A stretch of DNA of 64,000 nt from Tychonema sp. LEGE 06208 (lineage in GTDB: Bacteria > Cyanobacteriota > Cyanobacteriia > Cyanobacteriales > Microcoleaceae). Both the position numbers and the translations under genes were made by a program. The notes beneath the pieces were generated by a model, which saw nothing but the letters and a program-made list of their open reading frames with translations, was not told where the DNA came from and searched no databases. Positions 9,378-18,115 of this stretch are shown here, in pieces. The stretch lies in assembly GCF_015207505.1 (NCBI RefSeq), contig NZ_JADEWT010000006.1:1-64000 (forward strand). Reading direction: 5' to 3'. Each line of letters starts with the position of its first letter. Within the stretch, counting starts at the first letter, position 1.

Positions 9378-10463
9378 ATGGTGGAGAACACAATGCCCGA
9401 GACACTCGATATTAGTTCAGTTTTAGAGATCCTGCGACCCGTGCAAGACCCCGAACTGCAAAAAAGTTTGGTGGAATTGAACATGATTCGTAACATTAAA
9501 ATTGACGGCGGTACAGTCAGTTTTACTTTAGTGCTGACAACGCCTGCTTGCCCGCTGCGAGAATTTATTGTCGAAGATTGCCAAAAAGCGGTCAAAAAGT
9601 TGCCAGGAGTCGAAAAAGTGGTGGTGGAAGTGACAGCCGAAACGCCGCAACAGAAGGGAGTGACCGATCGCCAAGGAATAGAAGGAGTCAAAAATATTAT
9701 CGCAATATCCAGCGGCAAAGGGGGCGTTGGCAAAAGCACGGTAGCGGTAAACGTGGCTGTAGCGCTGGCGCAAACCGGCGCGAAGGTGGGTTTGCTAGAT
9801 GCGGATATCTACGGGCCCAATGACCCAAATATGTTGGGTTTGGGAGACGCGAAAGTGATGGTTAGGGACGGAAAAAGCGGGGAAAGCCTCGAACCGGCTT
9901 TCAACTACGGCGTCAAATTGGTGTCAATGGCGTTTTTAATTGACAAAGACCAGCCTGTAATTTGGCGCGGCCCGATGTTGAACGGGATCATCCGGCAGTT
10001 CCTCTATCAGGTGAATTGGGGCGATTTAGACTATCTGATTGTCGATATGCCTCCGGGTACGGGAGACGCACAGTTGACAATGGCGCAAGCGGTGCCGATG
10101 GCTGGTGTGGTAATTGTGACGACGCCGCAGACGGTGGCTTTGTTGGATTCCCGCAAGGGGTTGAAGATGTTCCAGCAGTTGGGAGTCTCGGTATTGGGAA
10201 TTGTGGAAAACATGAGCTATTTTGTCCCGCCGGATATGCCTGACAAGCAATATGATATTTTCGGTTCCGGTGGCGGGGAAAGGACGGCTGCGGAGTTGGG
10301 AGTGCCGCTGTTAGGCCGCATTCCGCTGGAAATTCCGCTGCGGGAAGGTGGCGATTCCGGTGTGCCGATCGTGGTGGGACAACCGGATTCTGCTTCGGCG
10401 AGGGAGTTGCGGGCGATCGCGGGTAGGATTGCTGGTAAGGTTTCGGTAGCAGCCTTAGCCTAA
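9378..10463 (+). CDS. mrp: Mrp/NBP35-family Fe-S cluster carrier ATPase (ApbC)
   Basis: A 361-residue P-loop ATPase of the Mrp/ApbC family, thought to assemble or carry Fe-S clusters. An N-terminal MIP18/DUF59-like domain (~5-90, 'LEILRPVQDPELQKSLVELNMI') precedes the ATPase. The deviant Walker A 'SSGKGGVGKSTVAVNVAVALA' is at ~108-128, followed by 'GLLDADIYGPN' and 'DYLIVDMPPGTGDAQLTM'. The stretch 'SYFVPPDMPDKQYDIFG' replaces the usual CxxC (normally C-P-x-C), so the classical bridging cysteines are absent. This is common in cyanobacterial Mrp. Start at 9378; a second ATG five codons later is possible. Confidence 0.93.
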   Translation: MVENTMPETLDISSVLEILRPVQDPELQKSLVELNMIRNIKIDGGTVSFTLVLTTPACPLREFIVEDCQKAVKKLPGVEKVVVEVTAETPQQKGVTDRQGIEGVKNIIAISSGKGGVGKSTVAVNVAVALAQTGAKVGLLDADIYGPNDPNMLGLGDAKVMVRDGKSGESLEPAFNYGVKLVSMAFLIDKDQPVIWRGPMLNGIIRQFLYQVNWGDLDYLIVDMPPGTGDAQLTMAQAVPMAGVVIVTTPQTVALLDSRKGLKMFQQLGVSVLGIVENMSYFVPPDMPDKQYDIFGSGGGERTAAELGVPLLGRIPLEIPLREGGDSGVPIVVGQPDSASARELRAIAGRIAGKVSVAALA

Positions 10464-10491
10464 CAAAATTAGTCGGGGACGCATCGGTGCC

Positions 10492-10557
10492 GAGAAACCG
10501 GGTTTTTGTGATGTTTACTTCGTTGCAGCCTGCCGATTCATAAAAAACCCGGTTTCT
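10492..10557. terminator. Inverted repeat built from GAAACCGGGTTT, possible terminator
   Basis: GAGAAACCGGGTTTTT and AAAAAACCCGGTTTCT form the arms of a long-loop hairpin just after mrp. The same arms occur at 12289-12353 and around 57600-57720, so this is a dispersed repeat that may serve as a terminator. Confidence 0.5.
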
Positions 10558-10712
10558 TGAGTCCCAGCGCCTCCCGAACTAACTTTTAGTCTCCTTCGGG
10601 GGATGTTCCTAGGAACTCAGATGAGGGATGTTCTGCCTTGGGTTTTAGGCTCAAGTCTCGATCGCCAAAAAACAGTAAACTATAAACAGTCAAACTTAAC
10701 TTTCAAACAATT

Positions 10713-10904
10713 ATGATTTTTCCAGGTTCGGCAGTTCGAGTTAAAGATAAGGGCGAGATTTACTACGGCTTTCAAGGACTTGTCCAGCGAGTTACCGACG
10801 GGAAAGTCGCGGTATTGTTTGAAGGCGGCAACTGGGACAAGCTGATATCATTTCGGCTGTCGCAGTTAGAACTTGTGGATGCTACGGCTGGTCGGGTGAA
10901 GTAG
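10713..10904 (+). CDS. ndhS: NAD(P)H-quinone oxidoreductase subunit S (NdhS)
   Basis: A 63-residue protein whose SH3-like fold is seen in '[27 protein letters not shown]' and '[27 protein letters not shown]', matching NdhS (DUF3252). NdhS is the peripheral subunit that forms the ferredoxin-binding site of the NDH-1 complex on the thylakoid, supporting cyclic electron flow. Length is as expected for cyanobacterial NdhS, which lacks the plant extension. The gene is monocistronic: a repeat hairpin precedes it and a heptamer array follows it. Confidence 0.92.
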   Translation: MIFPGSAVRVKDKGEIYYGFQGLVQRVTDGKVAVLFEGGNWDKLISFRLSQLELVDATAGRVK

Positions 10905-11244
10905 TCATTGGTCATTAGTCATTGGTCATTAGTCATTGGTCTGAAGAGAATTGAGAATTGGGAATTGGTAAGCTAACCAAAACCTGAACACTCACGGAAT
11001 AAGCTGTCGCGCATTGAGATTGTATATTCAGGACGTGCTTTGAGACCAACCCACTCACAGTTAGATTGTTTGTTGGTAGACAATTGAAATGCTCAAAAAC
11101 AGATAGTTAATAAGTAACAGAAAACCAATGACTAATGATCAATAATTAATAACCAATAACTAACAACCAATAACCAATAACTAATAACCAATAACTAATA
11201 ACCAGTAACTAATAACCAATAACTAATAACTAATAACTAAAATT
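10905..11244. repeat. Heptamer repeat arrays (GTCATTA / ACCAATA)
   Basis: This 340-bp gap has GTCATTAGTCATTG repeats at the left and about a dozen (TAACCAA/TAACTAA) units at the right, reaching the start codon of the next gene. The unique middle (10960-11100) contains no recognisable gene. The array supplies the AT-rich leader of the HAS-barrel gene. Confidence 0.8.
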
Positions 11245-11913
11245 ATGCGTTTACCTTTACCCCAATTTGCTACAAAAGAGCGCCATCCCGATCGCATTGC
11301 TGAGGTAATCGAGACGGCAACTTCGGAATTTATGGCTCAATGTTTGGAACCGGATGACTTGAGTTTTCCGGTGATGCCGCCTTTTGGAAGTTGGGTTAAG
11401 GCGCTGGATGAAGAGTCAAAAAATCAAATCTACGGTGTGGTTTATTACGCGACGACTAGCCCGATCGACTCGGTGCACAGAGCTCGCGCCTTGGGTTTGT
11501 CGCTAGAAGAGTTGCGGGAAGAACAACCGCAGATTTTTGCGATGCTCAAAACCGAGTTTAGAGTGGCGATTGTCGGGTATGAAGCGCCACCGGAAAAGTT
11601 CAACGGTAACGGCCCGTCGAGGGGTAAAATTTATCAGTATTTGCCGCCGCGCCCGCCGCAAATTCACCAGGCGGTTTATTGTTGCGAACCGGATGAGGTG
11701 ATTGATTTTACGGTGAAGTTGGATTTTTTGAGGACGCTGCTGGGGGTGACTAATGCGCCGGTGGATGCGCTGACGGCGGCGACGATTCGGGAGATTTATC
11801 AGTTGCGAATGCGCGATCGATCTTGGTTGGTGGAAGCGGGCAGGAGTTTGAGTGTTTTGTTGAAGGATGATTATGACAGGTTGCGGTTGATTTTGAGTCA
11901 GATTCATCCGTAG
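11245..11913 (+). CDS. HAS-barrel domain protein (cyanobacterial conserved)
   Basis: A 222-residue soluble protein conserved in cyanobacteria, recognised as HAS-barrel-like. The N-terminal part ('VIETATSEFMAQCLEPDDLSFPVMPPFGSWVKAL') and the central 'IYGVVYYATTSPIDSVHRARALGLSLEELREEQPQIFAML' resemble the HerA/ATP-synthase barrel domain. The C-terminal helices 'LDFLRTLLGVTNAPVDALTAATIREIYQLRM' are of unknown role. No catalytic motif is seen, and the function is unknown. It lies 36 bp upstream of the Rieske gene on the same strand and probably shares its transcript. Confidence 0.65.
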   Translation: MRLPLPQFATKERHPDRIAEVIETATSEFMAQCLEPDDLSFPVMPPFGSWVKALDEESKNQIYGVVYYATTSPIDSVHRARALGLSLEELREEQPQIFAMLKTEFRVAIVGYEAPPEKFNGNGPSRGKIYQYLPPRPPQIHQAVYCCEPDEVIDFTVKLDFLRTLLGVTNAPVDALTAATIREIYQLRMRDRSWLVEAGRSLSVLLKDDYDRLRLILSQIHP

Positions 11914-11949
11914 AATATGGGATAAGTAAATAGAAAAGTATAATTTTTT

Positions 11950-12249
11950 ATGTGGGTAGAGATCGCAGCGCTAAATCAGATTCCCGAACGGGATATTTTG
12001 AAAGTAAAAGTTGAGGATATTTCGCTGATTTTGAATCGCCAAGGTGCAAATATCACTTGTTACCGCAATGCTTGCACGCATTTAGAATATCCGATCGATA
12101 TGGGTAAGGTTGATAGCGGTATCATTACCTGTCCGTTTCACAAATTTAGGTTTAAGTTAGATACTGGTAAGTGCTTGAATTCACCGGATTCGCTGGAATC
12201 TTATCCGGTAAAGATTGAGGGCGAGATCGTTTTTGTCAATATCGATTAG
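11950..12249 (+). CDS. Rieske [2Fe-2S] domain ferredoxin-like protein
   Basis: A 99-residue stand-alone Rieske domain. The cluster ligands are complete: C42-x-H44 in 'ACTHLEYP' and C61-x-x-H64 in 'CPFHKFRF'. It has no membrane anchor, so it is a soluble electron carrier of the NirD/biphenyl-ferredoxin type rather than a cytochrome b6f subunit. The redox partner is not evident: no oxygenase or reductase is adjacent. It lies just downstream of the HAS-barrel gene and converges on the PEP-CTERM gene, with a GAAACCGGG inverted repeat between them. Confidence 0.85.
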   Translation: MWVEIAALNQIPERDILKVKVEDISLILNRQGANITCYRNACTHLEYPIDMGKVDSGIITCPFHKFRFKLDTGKCLNSPDSLESYPVKIEGEIVFVNID

Positions 12250-12288
12250 TCATAGTTTACTTGTTTTCTGAGTCCCCAGCGCCAAGCC

Positions 12289-12353
12289 AAGAAACCGGGT
12301 TTCTCCGATAATTTAGGCATCCTCACCGAGATTGAGGAAGAAACCCGGTTTCT
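12289..12353. terminator. Inverted repeat between convergent genes, likely bidirectional terminator
   Basis: AAGAAACCGGGTTTCT and AGAAACCCGGTTTCT form a 15-bp inverted repeat with a ~34-base loop between the convergent Rieske and PEP-CTERM genes. It belongs to the same dispersed GAAACCCGG family as 10492-10557. Confidence 0.5.
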
Positions 12354-12372
12354 GAGTCAGGGCGCGCGCTTT

Positions 12373-15240
12373 TCAACTTACCGTTTTTGCGCGACGCTGA
12401 CGGAGGAAAATCGCCAAAAGCCCGATCGCCCCAACGATCAAAAGCAGCCATTCTTCCGGTTCAGGAACCCCAGAAACATTCAAAGGATTGCTAGGTTTAG
12501 TCAACTCCTCCTTACCCGATTCTACCTCGCGTTCAAATCGATCGTTTTTACCTTCCGCCGCCTTTAGCTGCGCCCTTTGCTCGTCATTAACTAACACAAT
12601 CATCGAAGAATAGGGCGTGACGACTTTAAAAGTTTTAGCAAGCGAGTGCATCGCATCCAATTGAGTCAATTGATTAGCAGTTTTCTGCTTGCTGAGTGCC
12701 GTTATCAACTGTCGCGCCGCTATCGGTTTAAAACCTTCATTTTCATCATTAGTTATTTTCGGAACCCCTGCAGCCACCTTCGGAGTTTTGGCATAACTCC
12801 AAGCATAACCATCAACAACATTAACTACAGATTTCCCCGACGCTGCCATCGTCGCCACTCGCTGCATTGCTTCTTTGATATCGGTAGAAACTCCGCCGCC
12901 GCTATCTTGAATCACCTTTAAAGTAGCGTCGTCATAGCCAGGGGGCAAACCTCCTAAATGCACTGTCCATAAAGGTGCAGCTAGGGAAACGCTGGTTTTG
13001 CGATCGTCCGATAACTCGTAACTGTGGCGATCGCTCACCAAGAATACAGTATCATAACTTCTATTGCCGCGCAACTGTGCAAACTGTTGCAGAATATCCT
13101 TAGGTTGGACAGTACCATAAAACGTCAACTTTCCTACATCAAAACTGCGTAGATTTTCCACCAACCTCGGCGGCATCCCCGCCGCACTCGACACATATAA
13201 ATCCACACTGTTTGTAGCTAAAACATTCTTTTTTAACCAATCAAAAGTCTCCTTAAGTTCTTGACTTTCTGCCGCCATACTCCGAGAAGTATCCAGCACC
13301 AAAGCCAACTTTTTAACGTTTGGCAAAAAGTAATTTATCTCAATCAGCGGCTGAGCCGAAACAGTATTTTGGCCTGGTAAATTCGCTAAATACGGTATTG
13401 TTTTTGGCGTTGCAACTGCGGGTAAAAATGCTGGAAGCCAAGTTTCTTTTGCCTCCTTACCCTTGTATTTAATCTCCTTTCCAGCGATAACTCGGCGAGT
13501 ATTTTGATTCCAAAAAATATTGCGTTTTTCCGCTAAACTCGGCATCGCCCAACCCTGGGCTTGTCGCAGGACTTTGTAAGTCAGCCACAAGTGCATTTCC
13601 GTCGGCCCATTAGTAGGTGCAAACTCTCGTTTAGGCGGAACAGGAAAAGCTCGCAAGCGATATTGTTTCGGGCCAATTTGTTCGAGCAAAGCCGGATCTA
13701 CCCTTTCTACTACCTGCTGGTTGTAAACTTGTTGGGCGGCACCTCTGGGCGACACAGTAAAAGCAAAACGCTTTTGCAAATCCCCAGTATCGCCCAGCCA
13801 AACTCCTGTAACTGCGGCGCTTTCCGGCAGAGAAAAGTAATAAAATACTTCTTGCAAGTTGGGCGTTTGATTTTTGTAAACTTCGTAGATTTGAACGTCA
13901 GCCCAATCGCCGTTTTCTTTGACTGTAACTTCTTGGGAATCCAACCATACTTTTTCCTCATTGACATTCAACAAACCAGCCTTAGCTTCTTCCCGGTTAG
14001 ATGTTGACTGCACCGCGTGTTTTACTGCTTCTGTGTCACCTTTTTGAATTTCAGTATCGAAGAATCCAGCGTAAAGTTTTTCGGCTTTTTTGACATCGGA
14101 ACCGGAGCCTTGATACAAAAACGACGACATTAAAATATTATAGCTGTTCTGTACGCTTTTAGCTGCTTGGTCAGGCAGATTTAAAGTATTTTTGTACAGC
14201 GAGTAAATGTGGTCATTTTCTCCCACAGTGCTCAGGTAGCGGTAAGGAGACAAATAGGCGTTAACTAAGCCCGATCGAATCATATCAGACTTGGCTAATA
14301 AAGTTTGACGCGCCGTCTCATTAGCTGCGGGAGTTTCCAGAATTTTCATTGCTTGAATTTGCGGCTGCTGCTGCAAAGCTGCGAAAATAGCCAACCAAGC
14401 TGCCATAACTCCCAAGCTGCCCGCGATTGCTTGATTTTTTCCGTATTGCGAAGCAAAACTCTTTAATATTTTGCGGGCAGATTGGATGTAGAGAAAGCCG
14501 TAAAGCGAAGGCATTACTACGAATAAGCTGGAGGTAAAACCAAACAAGATTAAGGATAATGGCAGCCACCAAATTATTTCAAATGAACTGTACTTGAAAG
14601 ATTCAATCAGTGGTGTCACCCAAGCAAAACTAAAAAATCCAACTATTATCACAATTGCGACAGGCAGTGCGTAAAACATCAGCAATGCGGCTGCCCAAAT
14701 GCCAACTAGCAACATTAAGCTGTGAACTCCTAACTGTATCCAGGCAATTTGTTTGTTGCCAATTAATCCACTCACAGGTTGCGGTTTGCTTTCAGCATCT
14801 TGAGATGTTGCAACATCTTGAATATTTTCTATTTTTCCTAAATATCCGTAGAAGATTTCTACTAAAAATCCTGCTATACACAATCCTATTGTCCCAATAA
14901 TTTGAGAGCTAGGTGGATTTAGTTCCCGCAGCAGAAATAACCTGATTAAGCAGAGCAAAAATAAGGGCGCTTCTACGCCGTAAAAAAGACGCATTAGCTG
15001 CAATGGTTGGTTGCTAAAACGCTTGTTGAATCCGATGGTTGTAAATACTGTCGGTACGGCTATTAGTGCTGTTAAGGTTAAGGAAAATTCCAGGGGGATA
15101 ATTCCGTCTATTGTGGCTTGGATTAACGGGATTCCCAGGTAGGGCAAAATTCCCAGATAAACAATTGACAAAAACGTCAGGTTCCACAGCCAAAATATTA
15201 ACTGAAAAATTATGTTCAATGCCAGCTTAATTTTTTTCAT
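12373..15240 (-). CDS. PEP-CTERM family integral membrane protein (TIGR02921-type), VIT and VWA domains
   Basis: A 955-residue protein with about eight to ten hydrophobic segments in residues ~1-280. A VIT-like domain (~405-540, 'VNEEKVWLDSQEVTVKENG', 'YYFSLPESAAVTGVWLGD') and a von Willebrand A-like domain (~640-800, 'LALVLDTSRSMAAES' MIDAS start) follow. The extreme C-terminus is a PEP-CTERM sorting signal: 'VPEPEEWLLL', a hydrophobic helix and 'RQRRAK'. It fits the TIGR02921 family found with cyanobacterial exosortases. It overlaps the exosortase gene by 14 bp on the same strand, so the two are translationally coupled. It is probably an envelope protein handled by that exosortase; its precise role is unknown. 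Confidence 0.85.
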   Translation of the reverse strand: MKKIKLALNIIFQLIFWLWNLTFLSIVYLGILPYLGIPLIQATIDGIIPLEFSLTLTALIAVPTVFTTIGFNKRFSNQPLQLMRLFYGVEAPLFLLCLIRLFLLRELNPPSSQIIGTIGLCIAGFLVEIFYGYLGKIENIQDVATSQDAESKPQPVSGLIGNKQIAWIQLGVHSLMLLVGIWAAALLMFYALPVAIVIIVGFFSFAWVTPLIESFKYSSFEIIWWLPLSLILFGFTSSLFVVMPSLYGFLYIQSARKILKSFASQYGKNQAIAGSLGVMAAWLAIFAALQQQPQIQAMKILETPAANETARQTLLAKSDMIRSGLVNAYLSPYRYLSTVGENDHIYSLYKNTLNLPDQAAKSVQNSYNILMSSFLYQGSGSDVKKAEKLYAGFFDTEIQKGDTEAVKHAVQSTSNREEAKAGLLNVNEEKVWLDSQEVTVKENGDWADVQIYEVYKNQTPNLQEVFYYFSLPESAAVTGVWLGDTGDLQKRFAFTVSPRGAAQQVYNQQVVERVDPALLEQIGPKQYRLRAFPVPPKREFAPTNGPTEMHLWLTYKVLRQAQGWAMPSLAEKRNIFWNQNTRRVIAGKEIKYKGKEAKETWLPAFLPAVATPKTIPYLANLPGQNTVSAQPLIEINYFLPNVKKLALVLDTSRSMAAESQELKETFDWLKKNVLATNSVDLYVSSAAGMPPRLVENLRSFDVGKLTFYGTVQPKDILQQFAQLRGNRSYDTVFLVSDRHSYELSDDRKTSVSLAAPLWTVHLGGLPPGYDDATLKVIQDSGGGVSTDIKEAMQRVATMAASGKSVVNVVDGYAWSYAKTPKVAAGVPKITNDENEGFKPIAARQLITALSKQKTANQLTQLDAMHSLAKTFKVVTPYSSMIVLVNDEQRAQLKAAEGKNDRFEREVESGKEELTKPSNPLNVSGVPEPEEWLLLIVGAIGLLAIFLRQRRAKTVS

Positions 15241-16783
15241 TTTTTGCTGTTTTTAAGCTATAATTAACGGTGTTATGTACGTTTTTAGCAAAAGATTGGA
15301 CTTCGGAACTTTTGGGGTTTACGGAATTGTCAAAAAGAATTGACACAAGCACCCAAGTATGATTTTTGTGGTTGATGTCGCGGCGGATTCGCTCTAAGAA
15401 ATTATCGGTTGTTTGCTCGGAAGATTGTAGCCAGTAGGTGGCAGATAGTTGGTTGTCTTTGACAGACAGCCAGCGGGCTGCGATGGCAGGAGTTAGCTGT
15501 TTTCTTTCTATGCGGTTGACGGGGATGCCGCTGGCGATAAAGCACAACTCTGGTGCGTGATAAGTCTGCCAGGATGTGCTGGCTACGGTTAGCATGGAAC
15601 CGCGCAAGTTACCGGAGATAAATCTCTTTTTTTCTGTTTTGGTGTCTGGGTAATTGCCGAAGAATTTTTGTTCGCTGGGATTCAGGGGGATTGGTTCGGA
15701 TATGATTTGTTCGGGAAATTTCAGGGGGGCGATCGCTACTTGTTCGCTTTCTACATGATAGAATTGAGAAATTGCTGCCAACACAGCGACGGCCGCAATT
15801 AGTCCGGCTTTTGCTAAGGGCTGATTTTTGAGGATTTCTGCATCTGGTTGCGACTCAAGATTAATTTGTTTGGCTGCGGAAATTTTTGGTATTTTTTGCA
15901 GCATCAACCAACTCACAAAACAAGCGCTAACTAAACCGACTATTCCCAGGGGTACGTGCAGGATTTCGGCATAAATTGGCTGTTGAAAAACTTGGGCAAC
16001 TAATACTAATACGACTACCCGCAAAGCGTTAGCCGAAACTAACATTATGAAGTTGACGGCGCATACTGCGAGCCATTTAAAACCCAATTGACGGCTTTCT
16101 AACCAGGTAGCAGCTAGCAAAAATAGTGTCCCTACTAAGAGGGTTTTAATGCCGCTGCAAGGTACGTCTACTTGAGCGATGCCGTTTTCTAAGACGATGA
16201 TATCGTAGGAAGAAATAGCCCCGATTTGGAAAACCGATAGCAATTTTTCTACTACCTGAGCTGTCAGCACTCGCGCCGGCAAACCCAATCCGTTATTGAG
16301 CTGAGTGTTGAATGGTAAAATACAAGCTAGCAGCCCCGCGATTGGCAGGTTTTTTCGCCAAAAGTTCGGCTCTACCATTAAGCCGTACAGCCCGTAGGTT
16401 CCGAGGATAAATAGCAGGATGGTAATTTGTTTGATGTCTATTATGCACCCTGCGGCGATCGAGCAAACGCTCGCACCCAACATTAATACCAGCGGATAGC
16501 GCCTCACAACGAATTTGGGGGACAATGCGGGCGGGCGAGTTCCCGAAATGAGCGATCGCACTACTAATGCTACAATCAGAAAACTAATTACTATCTTGTA
16601 CAGTGTCGGTATCTCAACAAACGAGGATAACAGCCATTTAACTGCCGAGATATTGGCAAAAAACCAAGTGAGCGACAGTAAAAAAGGAGCTAACCAAACC
16701 AAATTAACCGCAGGATAAGGAGTAACAGAATCTGGAATTCCAGAATCTGGAATATTGGTGCGCTGCATGATACCGCTTGACAT
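15227..16783 (-). CDS. Exosortase (XrtO-like) fused to an EpsI-like domain
   Basis: A 518-residue membrane protein. Residues ~25-320 form an exosortase with about eight membrane helices and the catalytic trio: Cys in 'DVPCSGIKTL' (~209), Arg in 'SANALRVVVLV', His in 'EILHVPLGIVGL'. Exosortases cleave PEP-CTERM proteins at the inner membrane, probably transferring them to an exopolysaccharide carrier. Residues ~345-510 form an EpsI-like (DUF3485) domain ('GSMLTVASTSWQTYHAPELCFIASG'). Pairing with a TIGR02921-type protein suggests the exosortase O group; that subtype call is less certain. ATGs exist at 16783 and five codons inside; the first is used here. Confidence 0.82.
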   Translation of the reverse strand: MSSGIMQRTNIPDSGIPDSVTPYPAVNLVWLAPFLLSLTWFFANISAVKWLLSSFVEIPTLYKIVISFLIVALVVRSLISGTRPPALSPKFVVRRYPLVLMLGASVCSIAAGCIIDIKQITILLFILGTYGLYGLMVEPNFWRKNLPIAGLLACILPFNTQLNNGLGLPARVLTAQVVEKLLSVFQIGAISSYDIIVLENGIAQVDVPCSGIKTLLVGTLFLLAATWLESRQLGFKWLAVCAVNFIMLVSANALRVVVLVLVAQVFQQPIYAEILHVPLGIVGLVSACFVSWLMLQKIPKISAAKQINLESQPDAEILKNQPLAKAGLIAAVAVLAAISQFYHVESEQVAIAPLKFPEQIISEPIPLNPSEQKFFGNYPDTKTEKKRFISGNLRGSMLTVASTSWQTYHAPELCFIASGIPVNRIERKQLTPAIAARWLSVKDNQLSATYWLQSSEQTTDNFLERIRRDINHKNHTWVLVSILFDNSVNPKSSEVQSFAKNVHNTVNYSLKTAKNEKN

Positions 16784-16906
16784 TCACGTTGGTGACATCT
16801 TAGCTCAGCAACATTGGTAATGCCTAGACCTGAAATTTAAGTTTTGTCAAGCTTTTATTTTTTCTACAGACAAGCTAGCGTTATAATAATTTCAGCGGAG
16901 GTAAAA

Positions 16907-17374
16907 ATGAGCGAAAAAAGTCCGGGATACAAAATTGTTAGCGATAACCGACAAGCGCGGCATCTCTATGAAATTATAGAGACCTATCAGGTGGGCATCG
17001 AGTTGAAAGGAACCGAAGTTAAATCTATTCGGGAAGGAAAAGCGAATTTGCGGGACGGATACGGCTTAGTTCGGAACGGCGAACTGTGGCTGATCAACGT
17101 TCATATTTCGCCTTGGAGAAGTGCTAGCAACTATTTTAATCACGAACCAAGACGCACTCGCAAATTGCTGATGCACAAGCAGGAAATTCGTAAACTAATT
17201 GGGAAAGTGGAAGAAAAAGGTTTGACTTTAGTGCCGTTAAAAATGTATTTGAAAGGCGGCTGGGTTAAACTCGATATCGGTTTGGGTAAAGGTAAAAAAT
17301 TGTATGACAAGCGCGAAGATTTGAAGAAACGCGAAGACAAGCGGGATATGGAACGCGCAATCAAGCAATTTTAG
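16907..17374 (+). CDS. smpB: SsrA-binding protein SmpB
   Basis: A 155-residue SmpB, the tmRNA partner that rescues stalled ribosomes. Family blocks: 'YKIVSDNRQARHLYEIIETYQVGIELKGTEVKSIREGKANLRDGYG', 'HISPWRSASNYFNHEPRRTRKLLMHK' and the C-terminal basic helix 'KKLYDKREDLKKREDKRDMERAIKQF'. The frame opens upstream (16844), but the ATG at 16907 has an AGCGGAGGT Shine-Dalgarno sequence 5 bases ahead and gives the standard start MSEKSPGYK. It is divergent from the exosortase gene. The ssrA RNA gene itself is not in this window. Confidence 0.97.
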   Translation: MSEKSPGYKIVSDNRQARHLYEIIETYQVGIELKGTEVKSIREGKANLRDGYGLVRNGELWLINVHISPWRSASNYFNHEPRRTRKLLMHKQEIRKLIGKVEEKGLTLVPLKMYLKGGWVKLDIGLGKGKKLYDKREDLKKREDKRDMERAIKQF

Positions 17375-17393
17375 TGATTGGACGAATATTCTC

Positions 17394-17417
17394 AAAGCCT
17401 GTAAAGAACAGGCTTTT
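17394..17417 (+). terminator. Rho-independent terminator of smpB
   Basis: AAAGCCTGT - AAAGA - ACAGGCTTTT, 20 bases after the smpB stop: a 9-bp stem, 5-base loop and T-tail. Confidence 0.75.
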
Positions 17418-18115
17418 CGAGTCCTATCTACATGAGTTATCGTTTATTTTTGTTAGTAATTAGTAGACTTGAGTTACATAAATATTCGCTTTGTTAACCA
17501 CAGATTTCAGGCAGATAAACACTGACGGATGCAGATAATTCCATGTTATCTGTGTTTGATTTGAGTACAACTCCAGTCTAGTGATTAGCGATTAATCATT
17601 AGATTTGAATTGCTCTTCATTCTCTTTCTGTTATTAAAATACATCTGCGGTTTTCCGATCGATGGAAGATTTATAGCGGTTCTCAAGCGTGGTGAGGATA
17701 GCCCGGTTTGGCCTATGCCCTATGCCCCATGCCCTATGCCCTATACAGGATAGTATCTCATCTTTCTGAGACTCGGCTATATGCAATCAGTCTATTGTCG
17801 ATCGCCCCACAACTAAGTATTATTACTCACAACATCCGTAGCAGTCAAGGCTCTTTCTCCTTTCAAGCTGAGGGCTTGCAGCTTTTTTCTGGCTTTTTTC
17901 TGAAACTATCCGGATAGGTGTTCGAACCCCGCGAAGAATTAACCTATGCTCGAATACATCTAGGTACTGGCAGCATTACCCAAGCATTCGGCTGTGGAGT
18001 TGCAAACCAGAAATGAGAAATAGGCTCAGGTCTAAGTCAATTCGTAAGATGATGATGTCATGAGGGTGGCAATTAAATACGGCAAACAAATTATCACTTA
18101 ACTAACAGTGAAAAT
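17418..18115. other. ~700-bp intergenic region, no gene recognised
   Basis: It holds a short CCCTATG heptamer array (~17711-17752) and otherwise AT-rich unique sequence. A 69-codon frame at 17708-17917 begins inside that array and has no coding character. The promoter of the TPR gene must lie towards the right end. Confidence 0.55.
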
